Made by a program: the position numbers and the translations under genes
Shown: positions 36,820 through 44,640 of the stretch, piece after piece
How the letters are laid out: every line of letters starts with the position of its first letter
Position numbering within the stretch: position 1 is the first letter of the stretch
NCBI GenBank assembly: GCA_013140455.1
Contig: JABFSU010000001.1
Location: forward strand, 1 to 50,753
From: Nitrospira sp.
GTDB lineage: Bacteria > Nitrospirota > Nitrospiria > Nitrospirales > Nitrospiraceae
Reading direction: 5' to 3'
DNA: 50,753 bases
Notes under the pieces: model-generated
What the model was told of the DNA's origin: nothing
Database searches by the model: none
What the model saw: the letters and a program-made list of their open reading frames with translations, nothing else

Positions 36820-37482
36820 ATGCGAGCCACGTCAAAGACGATACGGGTTCTGTTGGCCGACGATCACGCGCTCTTTCGAGCCGGACTTCGTGCGCTGCTC
36901 CAGAGTTTTGATGGGGTGCAGGTGGTTGCCGAAGCCGGCAACGGGCCTGACGCGATTCAGCTGGTAGAACGAGATCGACCCAACCTGGTGTTGATGGACA
37001 TCGCGCTCCCCGGTCCCTCGGGCCTCGAGGCAGCTGCCCGCATCACCACAGCGTGGCCACAGGTGCGAGTCATCATCCTCTCCATGCATTCCAACGAAGA
37101 ATATGTCCGCCAAGCGCTCCGGGCCGGTGCCTCCGGGTACCTCTTGAAAGGAGCCGAGCCGCCAGAATTGGAGCTGGCCCTCAAGGCGGTCATGCGAGGA
37201 GAGACCTACCTGACGCCCAGTGTGTCCAAGAAAGTGGTGGACGAGTATCTCAGGCAGGGGACCGCGCAAAACAAAGGTGTGGCGTTATCTCCGCGGCAGT
37301 GTGAAGTGCTGAAGTTGATCGCCGAAGGCGGTTCCACGAAGGAAATTGCCGGCAAGCTCGATCTGAGTGTCAAGACGGTAGAAGGGCACCGCGCCGAATT
37401 GATGAGGCGATTGGAGATTCACGATGTCGCAGGGCTCGTCCGCTATGCGATTCGCATCGGTCTGGTCGCGGTAGATTCCTAA
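36820..37482 (+). CDS. Response regulator, NarL/FixJ family
   Basis: The 220-residue regulator has a receiver domain (about 8-125) with acidic DDH near the start, the phosphorylated Asp60 in VLMDIALPGPSG and Lys in YLLKGAEPPE, then a LuxR-type HTH (about 153-210, LSPRQCEVLKLIAEGGSTKEIAGKLDLSVKTVEGHRAELMRRL). The ATG at 36820 follows GAGAGGGGCAGG. It is the partner of the kinase directly upstream. A 17-base palindrome at 37524 just after the gene is a possible binding site. Confidence 0.93.
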   Translation: MRATSKTIRVLLADDHALFRAGLRALLQSFDGVQVVAEAGNGPDAIQLVERDRPNLVLMDIALPGPSGLEAAARITTAWPQVRVIILSMHSNEEYVRQALRAGASGYLLKGAEPPELELALKAVMRGETYLTPSVSKKVVDEYLRQGTAQNKGVALSPRQCEVLKLIAEGGSTKEIAGKLDLSVKTVEGHRAELMRRLEIHDVAGLVRYAIRIGLVAVDS

Positions 37483-37523
37483 ATCAGTCCCTCTTTCTTC
37501 CTGCGTTTCTTCTTCCGTAAAGA

Positions 37524-37540
37524 CCAAGGGAATCCCTTGG
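37524..37540. promoter_or_regulatory. 17-base palindrome, possible operator
   Basis: CCAAGGGA-A-TCCCTTGG is a perfect 8+1+8 palindrome in the 183-base gap between the response regulator and the small lipoprotein at 37666. It has no T-tract and is too short in loop for a terminator, so a protein-binding site (for example for the neighbouring NarL-type regulator) is the better guess. Confidence 0.4.
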
Positions 37541-37665
37541 TGTACCCCCAGGAAATAGCTCACGCTCCATACGGTATCTACCTTCTAGTGGGACAATCGC
37601 CTTGGGAGTATTCTGCGTTCCAGGATAATGCTTAAGAGGGCCGGATGTAACCCACGGAGGTATGT

Positions 37666-38028
37666 ATGAGCAACATATTGAGGTTGGGAAATAGGCGGGT
37701 GTCTGTGCTCGGCGGCGTCATGCTGCTCTGCGCCGGCTTGTTCGGTTGTTCCGGGATCTCTCCCCAGGTGACCTCTGCTACTCAGGGAACGATCGAGCCG
37801 GAAGCACAGCATATGACAGCACAATGGTATTGCGATCAAGCTGAAGCACACCATGCGGAAGCGGCAAGGTATGAACGGCAGGCAGCATCACTGGTTGGGT
37901 ACGTCGACCCGAAAGGGTTCGTGAGGAGTGGAATGCTGACGGCGGCACAAACGTATCGAGCAAAGGCTCGTGACCTGGAACAACTGGCAGCTGCCCGCGA
38001 ACAGACCATGACGGTCGCATGTCAATAA
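37666..38028 (+). CDS. Small lipoprotein, paralogue of the protein at 18620
   Basis: The 120-residue protein has a lipoprotein signal (GVMLLCAGLFGCSG, lipobox LFGC, Cys at about 28). A mature part rich in Ala, His and Gln follows, with QWYCDQAEAHHAEAARYERQA and a second helix AAQTYRAKARDLEQLAAAREQ. Size, lipobox and the repeated Y-x-x-x-A-x-x-x pattern match the protein at 18620-18970. The ATG follows GGAGG. It lies behind the two-component genes and may be their target. Function unknown. Confidence 0.75.
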   Translation: MSNILRLGNRRVSVLGGVMLLCAGLFGCSGISPQVTSATQGTIEPEAQHMTAQWYCDQAEAHHAEAARYERQAASLVGYVDPKGFVRSGMLTAAQTYRAKARDLEQLAAAREQTMTVACQ

Positions 38029-38133
38029 GTGCCGGTTGCTGCGAAACGAGATGTGGCGATATTCTTCGAATGGATGTTGTGCGTCACTCGATCCATCCCG
38101 TTTTCTGCTCGCGTTGATCGGGAAACAGTCTAA

Positions 38134-39192
38134 TCAGGCTTCCTGGCGCTCTCGCTCGAGCGCCAGGAGCCGCTTCTTTTTCTCCAGCCCCCAGCGATAG
38201 CCCGCCAGATGACCGTCTTCCCGCACGACGCGATGGCAGGGAATGGCGACGGCAATGGGATTCGTCGCGCAGGCTCTGGCCACGGCGCGGGCGGCTGTCG
38301 GTTGCCCGATCTCGCAGGCAATCTCACGATAGGTCCTGGTCGATCCACGGGGAATCTTCTGGAGCGCCGCCCACACTTTCCGCTGAAAGGCCGTTGCCTG
38401 CACATCCAGGGGGAACGCATCCGGGAGGCGGTGACCGTAAAAGTATTGGAGCAGGGCCCGTATCTGTCGCTTCAATCCTTTCGGATCGTGGGACAGCTTG
38501 GCATGTGGGTACTTTTCTTTGAGTACAGCGATCAAGTCTTCTTTACTGTCTCCCAGACTCACCGATGCCACGCCTCGTTCCGTTCCGGCAATCAGGGCTC
38601 GGCCGACTGGTGTGCGTGCTGTGGCATAGCGCAGCGTCACGCCCTTGCCGCCTGATCGATAGGCGGAGGGCGTCATCCCAAGTACTCGCGATGCGTGTTC
38701 CGCGACGCGACTGCTGGAGCCGAAACCTGCTGCGTAGGTCGCGCTCGTGACCCTCTCCCCACGGTGGAGCAGAGCGGAGAACCGTTCAATGCGCTTGGCG
38801 TCCTGATAGGCTTTGGGTGAGAGGCCAAGCGATCGCTGAAAGGCTCGCTGCAAGTGAAACGGGCTGAGTCCGACATGGTCGGCTAATCGACGGAGTGAGA
38901 CCGTCTCGTCTGCATGCGCATCCAGGTACTGACGGGCCTGTTCGATTTGCCGATCCGGCAGAGAGCCTTGATCGGATTGAGGCCGGCAACGCAGGCAGGC
39001 ACGGAATCCTCCGGCCTCTGCCTGTTGCGGCGAAGGGAAAAAGGTTACGCGGTGACGGGCAGGGCGGCGCGAAGGACAGGATGGGCGGCAGTAGATGCAG
39101 GTAGAGGAGACAGCATAGACGAAGCGCCCGTCGTACCGTCGGTCATGATTCAGCACCGCGTTCCAGGCTGCCTGAGCATCTACCGAATCCAT
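38134..39192 (-). CDS. ada: Bifunctional Ada: AraC-type activator and O6-methylguanine-DNA methyltransferase
   Basis: Ada repairs methylated DNA and activates the adaptive response. The N-terminal zinc domain (about 10-80) shows DGRFVYAVSSTCIYCRPSCPSR and FRACLRCRP, giving the four zinc cysteines including the methyl-phosphotriester acceptor. An AraC-type HTH (about 90-175) follows, then a methyltransferase domain with the active site AIPCHRVVREDG. From the ATG at 39192 it has 352 residues, matching E. coli Ada (354); the frame is open to a GTG at 39249. It stands alone on the minus strand. Confidence 0.94.
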   Translation of the reverse strand: MDSVDAQAAWNAVLNHDRRYDGRFVYAVSSTCIYCRPSCPSRRPARHRVTFFPSPQQAEAGGFRACLRCRPQSDQGSLPDRQIEQARQYLDAHADETVSLRRLADHVGLSPFHLQRAFQRSLGLSPKAYQDAKRIERFSALLHRGERVTSATYAAGFGSSSRVAEHASRVLGMTPSAYRSGGKGVTLRYATARTPVGRALIAGTERGVASVSLGDSKEDLIAVLKEKYPHAKLSHDPKGLKRQIRALLQYFYGHRLPDAFPLDVQATAFQRKVWAALQKIPRGSTRTYREIACEIGQPTAARAVARACATNPIAVAIPCHRVVREDGHLAGYRWGLEKKKRLLALERERQEA

Positions 39193-39283
39193 GTCTCCCT
39201 CACGATCGGAATCCATGGATGATGATACCGCCGGAATGGGGCGGGGCACTATCCGAATCTTGCGGTCAAACTACGGGCCGCCT

Positions 39284-40345
39284 CTATTTGCCGTCGGTCG
39301 GCTTGCGCGCCTCATCCTCTTTGCCCAGATTCCAGATGGTCTCCGCCTTGCTGCCGATGTACCAAAAACTAGCGGCAAGTAATGCAAAGAAGACGGCTTT
39401 GTGCAGACTGTTCCAGAACAGCTCGAAGAAGCGGGTATAGAGGTTGATGCCGAGAAACGTCAGGCCGAATCCTTTGGTGATGTCGTTGTCGTGCCGCAAA
39501 CCATAATAGACGGCCCAGCCGGCGACGGCGGCGAAGAGAATCGACCAGTGGAAGAGTTCGATTTGCTTCACCCGTCCCCATGAGGGGAAGTCGCCGTAGT
39601 TCCCGAAGATCGACATGATCCAGAGGGCGATAAAGAGATACAGCAGTCCCATCGCCAGGGTGCTGCGGAAGAACCGCTGTCCGAGCGGATGCGTTTCCAG
39701 CGAGAGGGCGCAGGCGGTCAGCAGGCCTCCGAAGAGGACGAAGCGCAGCGGATAGTTCATGCCGAGATAGTAGGCGCCCCAGCCGGACAGGTAGCCGGTT
39801 TCAGTGCCCATCCAGCTGCCCAGCGACGCCAGGGCGAATATCCAGATCAGATTGGATTCGAGCCGTATGCCAAGGGCGGCGTACACCAGGAACGACAGCA
39901 AAAGCATGAGGGAAAAGTGCCCGCTGCCCGTGTCGAGCATGATGCCGAGTTGAGAGATCGCTCCGGCGGTGGCGAGTATGCCCAGAAAGAAGATGGCTTC
40001 GTTGCGGTAAACCTTACCGGGGGCTTCCGCGCGTCTGGCAAGACCCCAATGGAAGAGTCCGCCGGCCACCAATGAGAGGGCGGCGCACTTAATCGCGGCA
40101 GGGGCCTTGAAGAGGATCTCCAGCAGATCCCTGATGAAACGGTCCGACAGCGCCGCACTCACCGACGAGACAATCGAAAACAGGGCGATCCAGAAGGAAT
40201 ACTTTGCCAGCTTGCGCCAATCGAAATATTGCACCTCGATCGTGGCGGCCAACGTTGCCGCTTGTGCTTCCTTGATCACTCCGTCCTGTTTCCATTGTGC
40301 GATAGCATCGCGGAGCACGACGGCTTGTTTGCGGGGGAGTTTCAT
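39284..40345 (-). CDS. DUF2157-type multispanning membrane protein
   Basis: The 353-residue protein starts with a soluble helix (AVVLRDAIAQWKQDGVIKEAQAATL), typical of DUF2157 proteins, and continues with about ten hydrophobic segments, for example WIALFSIVSSVSAALS, AIFFLGILATAGAIS and HKAVFFALLAASFWYIG. The ATG at 40345 follows GAGG. The first 48 codons and the DNA upstream are duplicated at 43700-43954, where the copy is truncated. Function unknown. Confidence 0.8.
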   Translation of the reverse strand: MKLPRKQAVVLRDAIAQWKQDGVIKEAQAATLAATIEVQYFDWRKLAKYSFWIALFSIVSSVSAALSDRFIRDLLEILFKAPAAIKCAALSLVAGGLFHWGLARRAEAPGKVYRNEAIFFLGILATAGAISQLGIMLDTGSGHFSLMLLLSFLVYAALGIRLESNLIWIFALASLGSWMGTETGYLSGWGAYYLGMNYPLRFVLFGGLLTACALSLETHPLGQRFFRSTLAMGLLYLFIALWIMSIFGNYGDFPSWGRVKQIELFHWSILFAAVAGWAVYYGLRHDNDITKGFGLTFLGINLYTRFFELFWNSLHKAVFFALLAASFWYIGSKAETIWNLGKEDEARKPTDGK

Positions 40346-40457
40346 GACGGCCTCATGCGAGTGTGGTGCAGTAGGTTCGTTCGAACTGAATTATAGGGCG
40401 GAATAGAAAGCCAGGCTATTTAGAAGGGGAAATATGACCAAAGGGAGAATAGCGAAA
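40203..40457. repeat. Direct repeat, left copy (5' end of DUF2157 gene plus upstream DNA)
   Basis: This segment matches 43700-43954 in the same orientation with a constant offset of 3,497 bases. The match is almost exact through the start region of the DUF2157 gene and becomes more divergent towards the right end. The two copies enclose the Kelch gene and a decayed gene. Confidence 0.88.
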
Positions 40458-40624
40458 GCGAAAAATGGCAGAAATGGACTGAGGTAATTGCCAAGAAAAT
40501 ACTTGTTGGCGCCAGTCAATTTGCCTGCCTCGCGATTCGGCACCTGCGGAAGAGCCCTATCAATGGGAGTTGCCCAGGCTCCCTTCAACGTATGGTACCA
40601 GTCAGTCTTATCGACCCTCTTCAA
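40391..40624 (-). pseudogene. Small hydrophobic reading frame, possibly the tail of a lost membrane protein
   Basis: This 77-codon frame ends in FAFAILPLVIFPLLNSLAFY. In the duplicated copy (43893-43954, minus strand) the same frame reads AILPVVVFHLLNS with conservative changes and the same stop, which suggests it once was selected as protein. Its 5' part runs into the end of the Kelch gene. It could be the C-terminus of a membrane protein formerly next to the DUF2157 gene, cut when the Kelch segment arrived. It might also be chance. Confidence 0.35.
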
Positions 40625-42881
40625 CGTCGGCTAAAGGGAACGGACTCAGAAAGGTCGAGCCCACCACGATTCGCACGGGGAATAGCGACCCTCCAAACAC
40701 ATAGACATTCCCGCCGAGTTCAGTGGTTGCCGCAGAATGACGCGGGATAGGTACGGATGTCTGGCTGGTCCAGGTATTCGTGGCAGGATCATATTCCTGC
40801 ACGGCGTCATGCACATCCGATGAATCAGAGCCCCCCACTGCGTAGAGCTTATTCTTTGCTGGAACTGCAATAAGTCGAGTCTGGGATAGATTTCTTAACG
40901 GAGGAGCTTTGGGTGTCCATGTGTCTGTGGCGGGAGAATACTCTGCAAAAGAACTGGCGCCGAAGTTGTCACCATTGAGTGCATACAGAATTCCATTGAG
41001 AGCGGTCACAGTATATTGACTGTGGCCAAATGGAACGGGAGCTTTGCCGGTGTTCCAGGCGTCCGCGACTGGATCATACTCAAACGTCGAAAAAATCGGA
41101 GGCAGGCCGTTGTTGTTAAAAACGGTGATATAGATCCTGCCGTTGATGGCCGCTCCTGCAATGAAGCGGTTACCAAGGGAGGAATTTACCGCATTGCCGA
41201 TTGGCATGGGAGCTTTGGGTATCCATGTGTTGGTGGCAGGGTCGTACTCCTCGGTGACATAGGTATAGAGCACCTGGTTCATAGGGTGCGGGTAGCTCAT
41301 TCCCCCAATGGCGTAAATTCTGTTGTTGACGGCAGCCACGACCGGCGCGCGGCGCGCGGTCGGCATGTTCGCCTTAGGCGTCCAGGTATCCGTTGCCGGA
41401 TCATACTCTTCGGTGGTAGCGAGGGTGCTTCCCGAAAACCCTCCAATGACGTAGATCCTCCCATTGACCGTGGCGGCGCCGGCGTCCAGACGAGGCGTCG
41501 GCATCGGAGTCTTCGTACTCCATTGCAGGCCAGGTGCGGTGGCGGGCGTGGCTGAGGCGCCGAACGATTCTTCGCTTTCCCATGTTGCGTTTGCCGCAGT
41601 CACGAAAAAGTAGTACGTCCTGCCGTTTGTCAGTCCGGAAATGGTGTGCGGGGATGTGACACCGACTAATTTTGCTCCATCGGCGAGGCTGGCGTAGTTG
41701 CTACGATCCAGGTTTGGGTCTGATGCCATATAGAGATTGTAGGAGGCCGCTCCGGTAACGGGGTTCCATCTGACAGTCACTTGTCCGCTTGAGGCTGTGA
41801 CTGAGTCTCCAGTGGGAATCTGCAGGACGGAACCGGGGGCGGGAGGCAACCCTTCTTCGAGTGTGGTCACCGGGGCAGGGAAGTTCTCGCTGGTATTTGA
41901 TGACCCCCCAACGGCATAGAGCCGTCCGGCAATCTCTCCAAGTGAGGGAGAGGTGCGGGCAGAGGGGAGAGTGGCACGCACAGCCCAGCTGTGGGTGATG
42001 GGATCGAATTCTTCGACGGTGCCGACCGCCGATGATCCGGTTCCTCCACCTGCGGAGTAGAGCTTCCCTCCTGACGAGGTCAGGCCGGTCCGGAACCGGC
42101 TGGTAGTGGTCGGCGGCTGTATTGTCCACGTATCTTTGGCAGGATCGTACTCGGCAAATTCTCCGATGTCAGACAGGGCATAGACTTTGTTGCTATGAGA
42201 GGCGACCGCATAGCGCGTGTAGTTGAAGGGGGGCGCCGTCTTACTTGTCCAGGTATTTGTGGCGGGATCATACTCATGGGCTTGTGTAATCCATGGGGAG
42301 CCTGGATTGTTGTAGGCTGCGATATAGATCTTCCCATTGGCGGCGGCTCCACCGATAAAACGATTGCCTAAGATGTCGTTTACGCCCCCGCCGGTTGGCA
42401 GGGAGGCCTTAGCTGCCCATGTGTCTGTGGCGGGGTCATACTCTTCTGTGGCATAGGAGTACACGACCGAACTTGTGTTTGAGGTAAAATTGACTCCGCC
42501 GATCGCATAGATTCTGCCATTGACCGCCACAACCACAAGTTGCCGGCGGGGCGTGGGCATGTCCGCTTTGCGAGTCCATGCATCTGTAGCAGGATCATAC
42601 TCTTCTACTGTCTGGAGGACTGATCCGGGTAAGGCTGTTCCTGAGTACCCGCCGATCGCATAGAGCCTGTTATTCACCGTGGCGACGCCGAGTTCCGTGC
42701 GCGGCGTCGGCATGGGCCGTTTGGTCGTCCATGTGATGGGTGGCCCGGCAGGAGTCAATGGAGATGCTGATGGTCCTGTTGTACCTCCGCTCGAACCGCC
42801 GCCTCCGGAGCAGGAAAGAAGTGTGAGTGAAAGAAGCGCAGCGGGGAGGACATACATTCGAGCGACCTTCAGAACATGCAT
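40608..42881 (-). CDS. Kelch-FN3-Kelch lipoprotein
   Basis: The 757-residue protein begins with a lipoprotein signal (LPAALLSLTLLSCSGGGG, lipobox LLSC). It contains two blocks of Kelch repeats (about 50-345 and 455-750), each blade with the V(N)N/GRIYAIGG ... TEEYDPATDTWTPKA pattern, which would fold as two beta-propellers. Between them lies one fibronectin type III domain (about 355-448, VTVRWNPVTGAASYNLYMAS). The two blocks are internal duplicates of each other. The ATG at 42881 follows GGAG. A cell-surface binding or adhesion role is likely. It lies between direct repeats, so it may have been acquired. Confidence 0.88.
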   Translation of the reverse strand: MHVLKVARMYVLPAALLSLTLLSCSGGGGSSGGTTGPSASPLTPAGPPITWTTKRPMPTPRTELGVATVNNRLYAIGGYSGTALPGSVLQTVEEYDPATDAWTRKADMPTPRRQLVVVAVNGRIYAIGGVNFTSNTSSVVYSYATEEYDPATDTWAAKASLPTGGGVNDILGNRFIGGAAANGKIYIAAYNNPGSPWITQAHEYDPATNTWTSKTAPPFNYTRYAVASHSNKVYALSDIGEFAEYDPAKDTWTIQPPTTTSRFRTGLTSSGGKLYSAGGGTGSSAVGTVEEFDPITHSWAVRATLPSARTSPSLGEIAGRLYAVGGSSNTSENFPAPVTTLEEGLPPAPGSVLQIPTGDSVTASSGQVTVRWNPVTGAASYNLYMASDPNLDRSNYASLADGAKLVGVTSPHTISGLTNGRTYYFFVTAANATWESEESFGASATPATAPGLQWSTKTPMPTPRLDAGAATVNGRIYVIGGFSGSTLATTEEYDPATDTWTPKANMPTARRAPVVAAVNNRIYAIGGMSYPHPMNQVLYTYVTEEYDPATNTWIPKAPMPIGNAVNSSLGNRFIAGAAINGRIYITVFNNNGLPPIFSTFEYDPVADAWNTGKAPVPFGHSQYTVTALNGILYALNGDNFGASSFAEYSPATDTWTPKAPPLRNLSQTRLIAVPAKNKLYAVGGSDSSDVHDAVQEYDPATNTWTSQTSVPIPRHSAATTELGGNVYVFGGSLFPVRIVVGSTFLSPFPLADVEEGR

Positions 42882-42944
42882 TGTGCGTACTCCATGTTGA
42901 AGCGCGGCGGAGTGTTAGGATACCTTCCGTCAAAAGCCGTTGTC

Positions 42945-42957
42945 TAGATGATCTAGG
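42945..42957. promoter_or_regulatory. Small palindrome upstream of the Kelch gene
   Basis: CTAGAT-G-ATCTAG is a perfect 6+1+6 palindrome 64 bases before the Kelch start on the minus strand. It could be an operator. The surrounding gap (42882-43165) shows no gene. Confidence 0.3.
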
Positions 42958-43165
42958 TGAAATTCTGGATCGAGGTCTGATGGCGATTCCTCAGTAAGTT
43001 CGGCTCCTGTATAAAGGCTGGTTCTGTTTAGCAGGTTCGTGGAGGAAATGCCTCTACCCTAAAGAGGGGATGACAGATTGCTTGCAGGTAGGTATCCTCT
43101 TGAAAAAATATCGGCTTCAAGGCGTGGCCTTGCCCGGGTTTTCTCGTCGTGACGAATGGTCGGCA

Positions 43166-43484
43166 CAGAGGCGGAGAGCGAGAGGCCCCTCAGGGATTTC
43201 TGGACAAACCGGTCCAAACGGTGAATTTCAGTACCGGTCAGGGGACAAAGTCACTTTCACCGTTGGCTCGGGAAGTCATGTTCTCATGAGCGGACGGACA
43301 GCTGCGTATTACGCCTTTTGCCCTTGCCGGAAATACCTTAATTCTCAATGCGAATCAACCGGGGCTCGTAAATCTGTCCCAGTACCTCTTGATGTTGGAT
43401 ACCAGGCTGGGGGCGGATGTGCTCACGATGCCTGCCATGCTTCCGACGCTGGTAGTTCTGATGTCGTCTCTTTCGATCGTGTGA
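43166..43484 (+). pseudogene. Decayed exported/adhesin-type gene, frameshifted
   Basis: One frame reads GISGQTGPNGEFQYRSGDKVTFTVGS, resembling a repeat found in large bacterial surface lipoproteins (a G-x-T-x-x-x-G-x-F-x-Y-x-x-G-x-x-V-T-F pattern). After a one-base frame change the other frame reads TPFALAGNTLILNANQPG and then LVNLSQYLLMLDTRLGADVL, the part that normally follows in that family, ending at TGA 43482. No valid start or signal peptide remains. Similarity is from memory of the pattern. Confidence 0.45.
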
Positions 43485-43692
43485 GAGTTCCGTAATCAGT
43501 CGGTTCTTCAAGAGCTGCTGGCGTGCCGTCGGCGGCTTATCCAAGCGTCCAGTACGCTCGGTCACAGCTGATTTGAAATCGTTCTGCTGGGACTCCCCGG
43601 CAAGTTTGCGCTTCGGAGGCAACCCCCCGATACAGTGGCGACTCTTACCCCGGTGTTCACAAAGCACGGACCAGCGCAGTCTGACATTCATT

Positions 43693-43842
43693 TCAATGCT
43701 TCGCCAGCTTGCGCCAATCGAAATATTGCACCTCGATCGTCGCTGCCAGCGTTGTCGCTTGTGCTTCCTGGATCACTCCGTCCTGTTTCCATTGTGCGAT
43801 AGCATCGCGGAGCACGACGGCTTGTTTGCGGGGGAGTTTCAT
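43693..43842 (-). pseudogene. Truncated copy of the DUF2157 gene start
   Basis: From the ATG complement at 43842 the frame encodes MKLPRKQAVVLRDAIAQWKQ and continues almost as in the intact gene at 40345, then stops after WRKLAKH. Only 49 of 353 codons remain. The copy includes the upstream region and ribosome-binding site, so the fragment may still be translated. Confidence 0.8.
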
Positions 43843-43954
43843 GGCGGCCTCATGCGAGTGTGGTGCAGTAGGTTCGTTCGAACTGAATTATAGGGTGGAA
43901 TAGGAAGGGGAGCTATTCAGAAGGTGAAATACGACCACAGGGAGAATGGCGAGG
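43700..43954. repeat. Direct repeat, right copy
   Basis: This is the partner of 40203-40457. Left of it the sequence changes abruptly at codon 48 of the DUF2157 copy to unrelated DNA (43500-43692, no recognised gene). To the right it leads towards the globin gene after about 75 bases. Confidence 0.88.
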
Positions 43955-44031
43955 ATGGGAGGGTCACCTCAAGTCTCGTGTGATCCTGCCGATATAAAAA
44001 GGAGAAAGAGTAGCAACCGCGAGGGAATCCC

Positions 44032-44439
44032 ATGCCCATTCGAGACGTCGTCGCCAGTTACGGCCGCTGCTGCGTGCATCCCGCGTTCTTCGACCGATTC
44101 TATGACATCTTCCTCGCCAGTGATCCGGCGATTCGCCCGATGTTCGCCAGAACGAACTTTGCCAAGCAGAAGGCATTGCTGCGCGAGGGCGTGTCGATGC
44201 TCCTGATGCATTTGGAGGGGAAGCCGGTAGGAACGGCCTGTTTGGATCGTCTCGCAGAGTCGCACAGCCCCAAACGAATGAATGTGACTGCGCAGCTGTA
44301 TGAGTTGTGGATCACGAGTCTGATCAAGGCCGTCAAGGAGTTCGACGGCGAGTGCACCGCGGAAGTCGAGGCCGAATGGCGGAAGGCCCTGCATGCCGGC
44401 ACCCACTACCTCATCATGCAAGGTACGAAAGCGGCCTAG
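44032..44439 (+). CDS. Single-domain globin
   Basis: The 135-residue protein follows the bacterial globin pattern: helix A/B (VVASYGRCCVHPAFFDRFYDIFLASDPAIRPMFA, with the Phe/Pro-rich CD turn), helix E (KQKALLREGVSMLLMHLEG), and the F helix with a candidate proximal His in LAESHS. The GH helices include LWITSLIKAVKEFD. ATG after AGAAAGAG-type purines. Such globins bind oxygen or NO. Reactive nitrogen handling would suit a nitrite-using organism, but that is inference. Confidence 0.8.
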   Translation: MPIRDVVASYGRCCVHPAFFDRFYDIFLASDPAIRPMFARTNFAKQKALLREGVSMLLMHLEGKPVGTACLDRLAESHSPKRMNVTAQLYELWITSLIKAVKEFDGECTAEVEAEWRKALHAGTHYLIMQGTKAA

Positions 44440-44640
44440 CCGACGCAGATCCTGCGAGCGGCTCACGCCGCCGTCCGGCCGTCGGACCAATCGGACTCGT
44501 CCCGCCATTTCATCGATCATCATCCCAATCGCCGCCGGATCGGCCGGAGTGTGAAGGCTTAAGATCGAGTAGAAAGTTGCCGATAGGCGAGGCGAGTGAG
44601 AGTCCGGCTTCCGATTGTCGGGAGCAATAGAAGGAGAAGT

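Noticed and set aside
43338-43691. 117-codon minus-strand frame
   Set aside because: Charged low-complexity translation, no ribosome-binding site, and the plus strand shows a decayed gene there.
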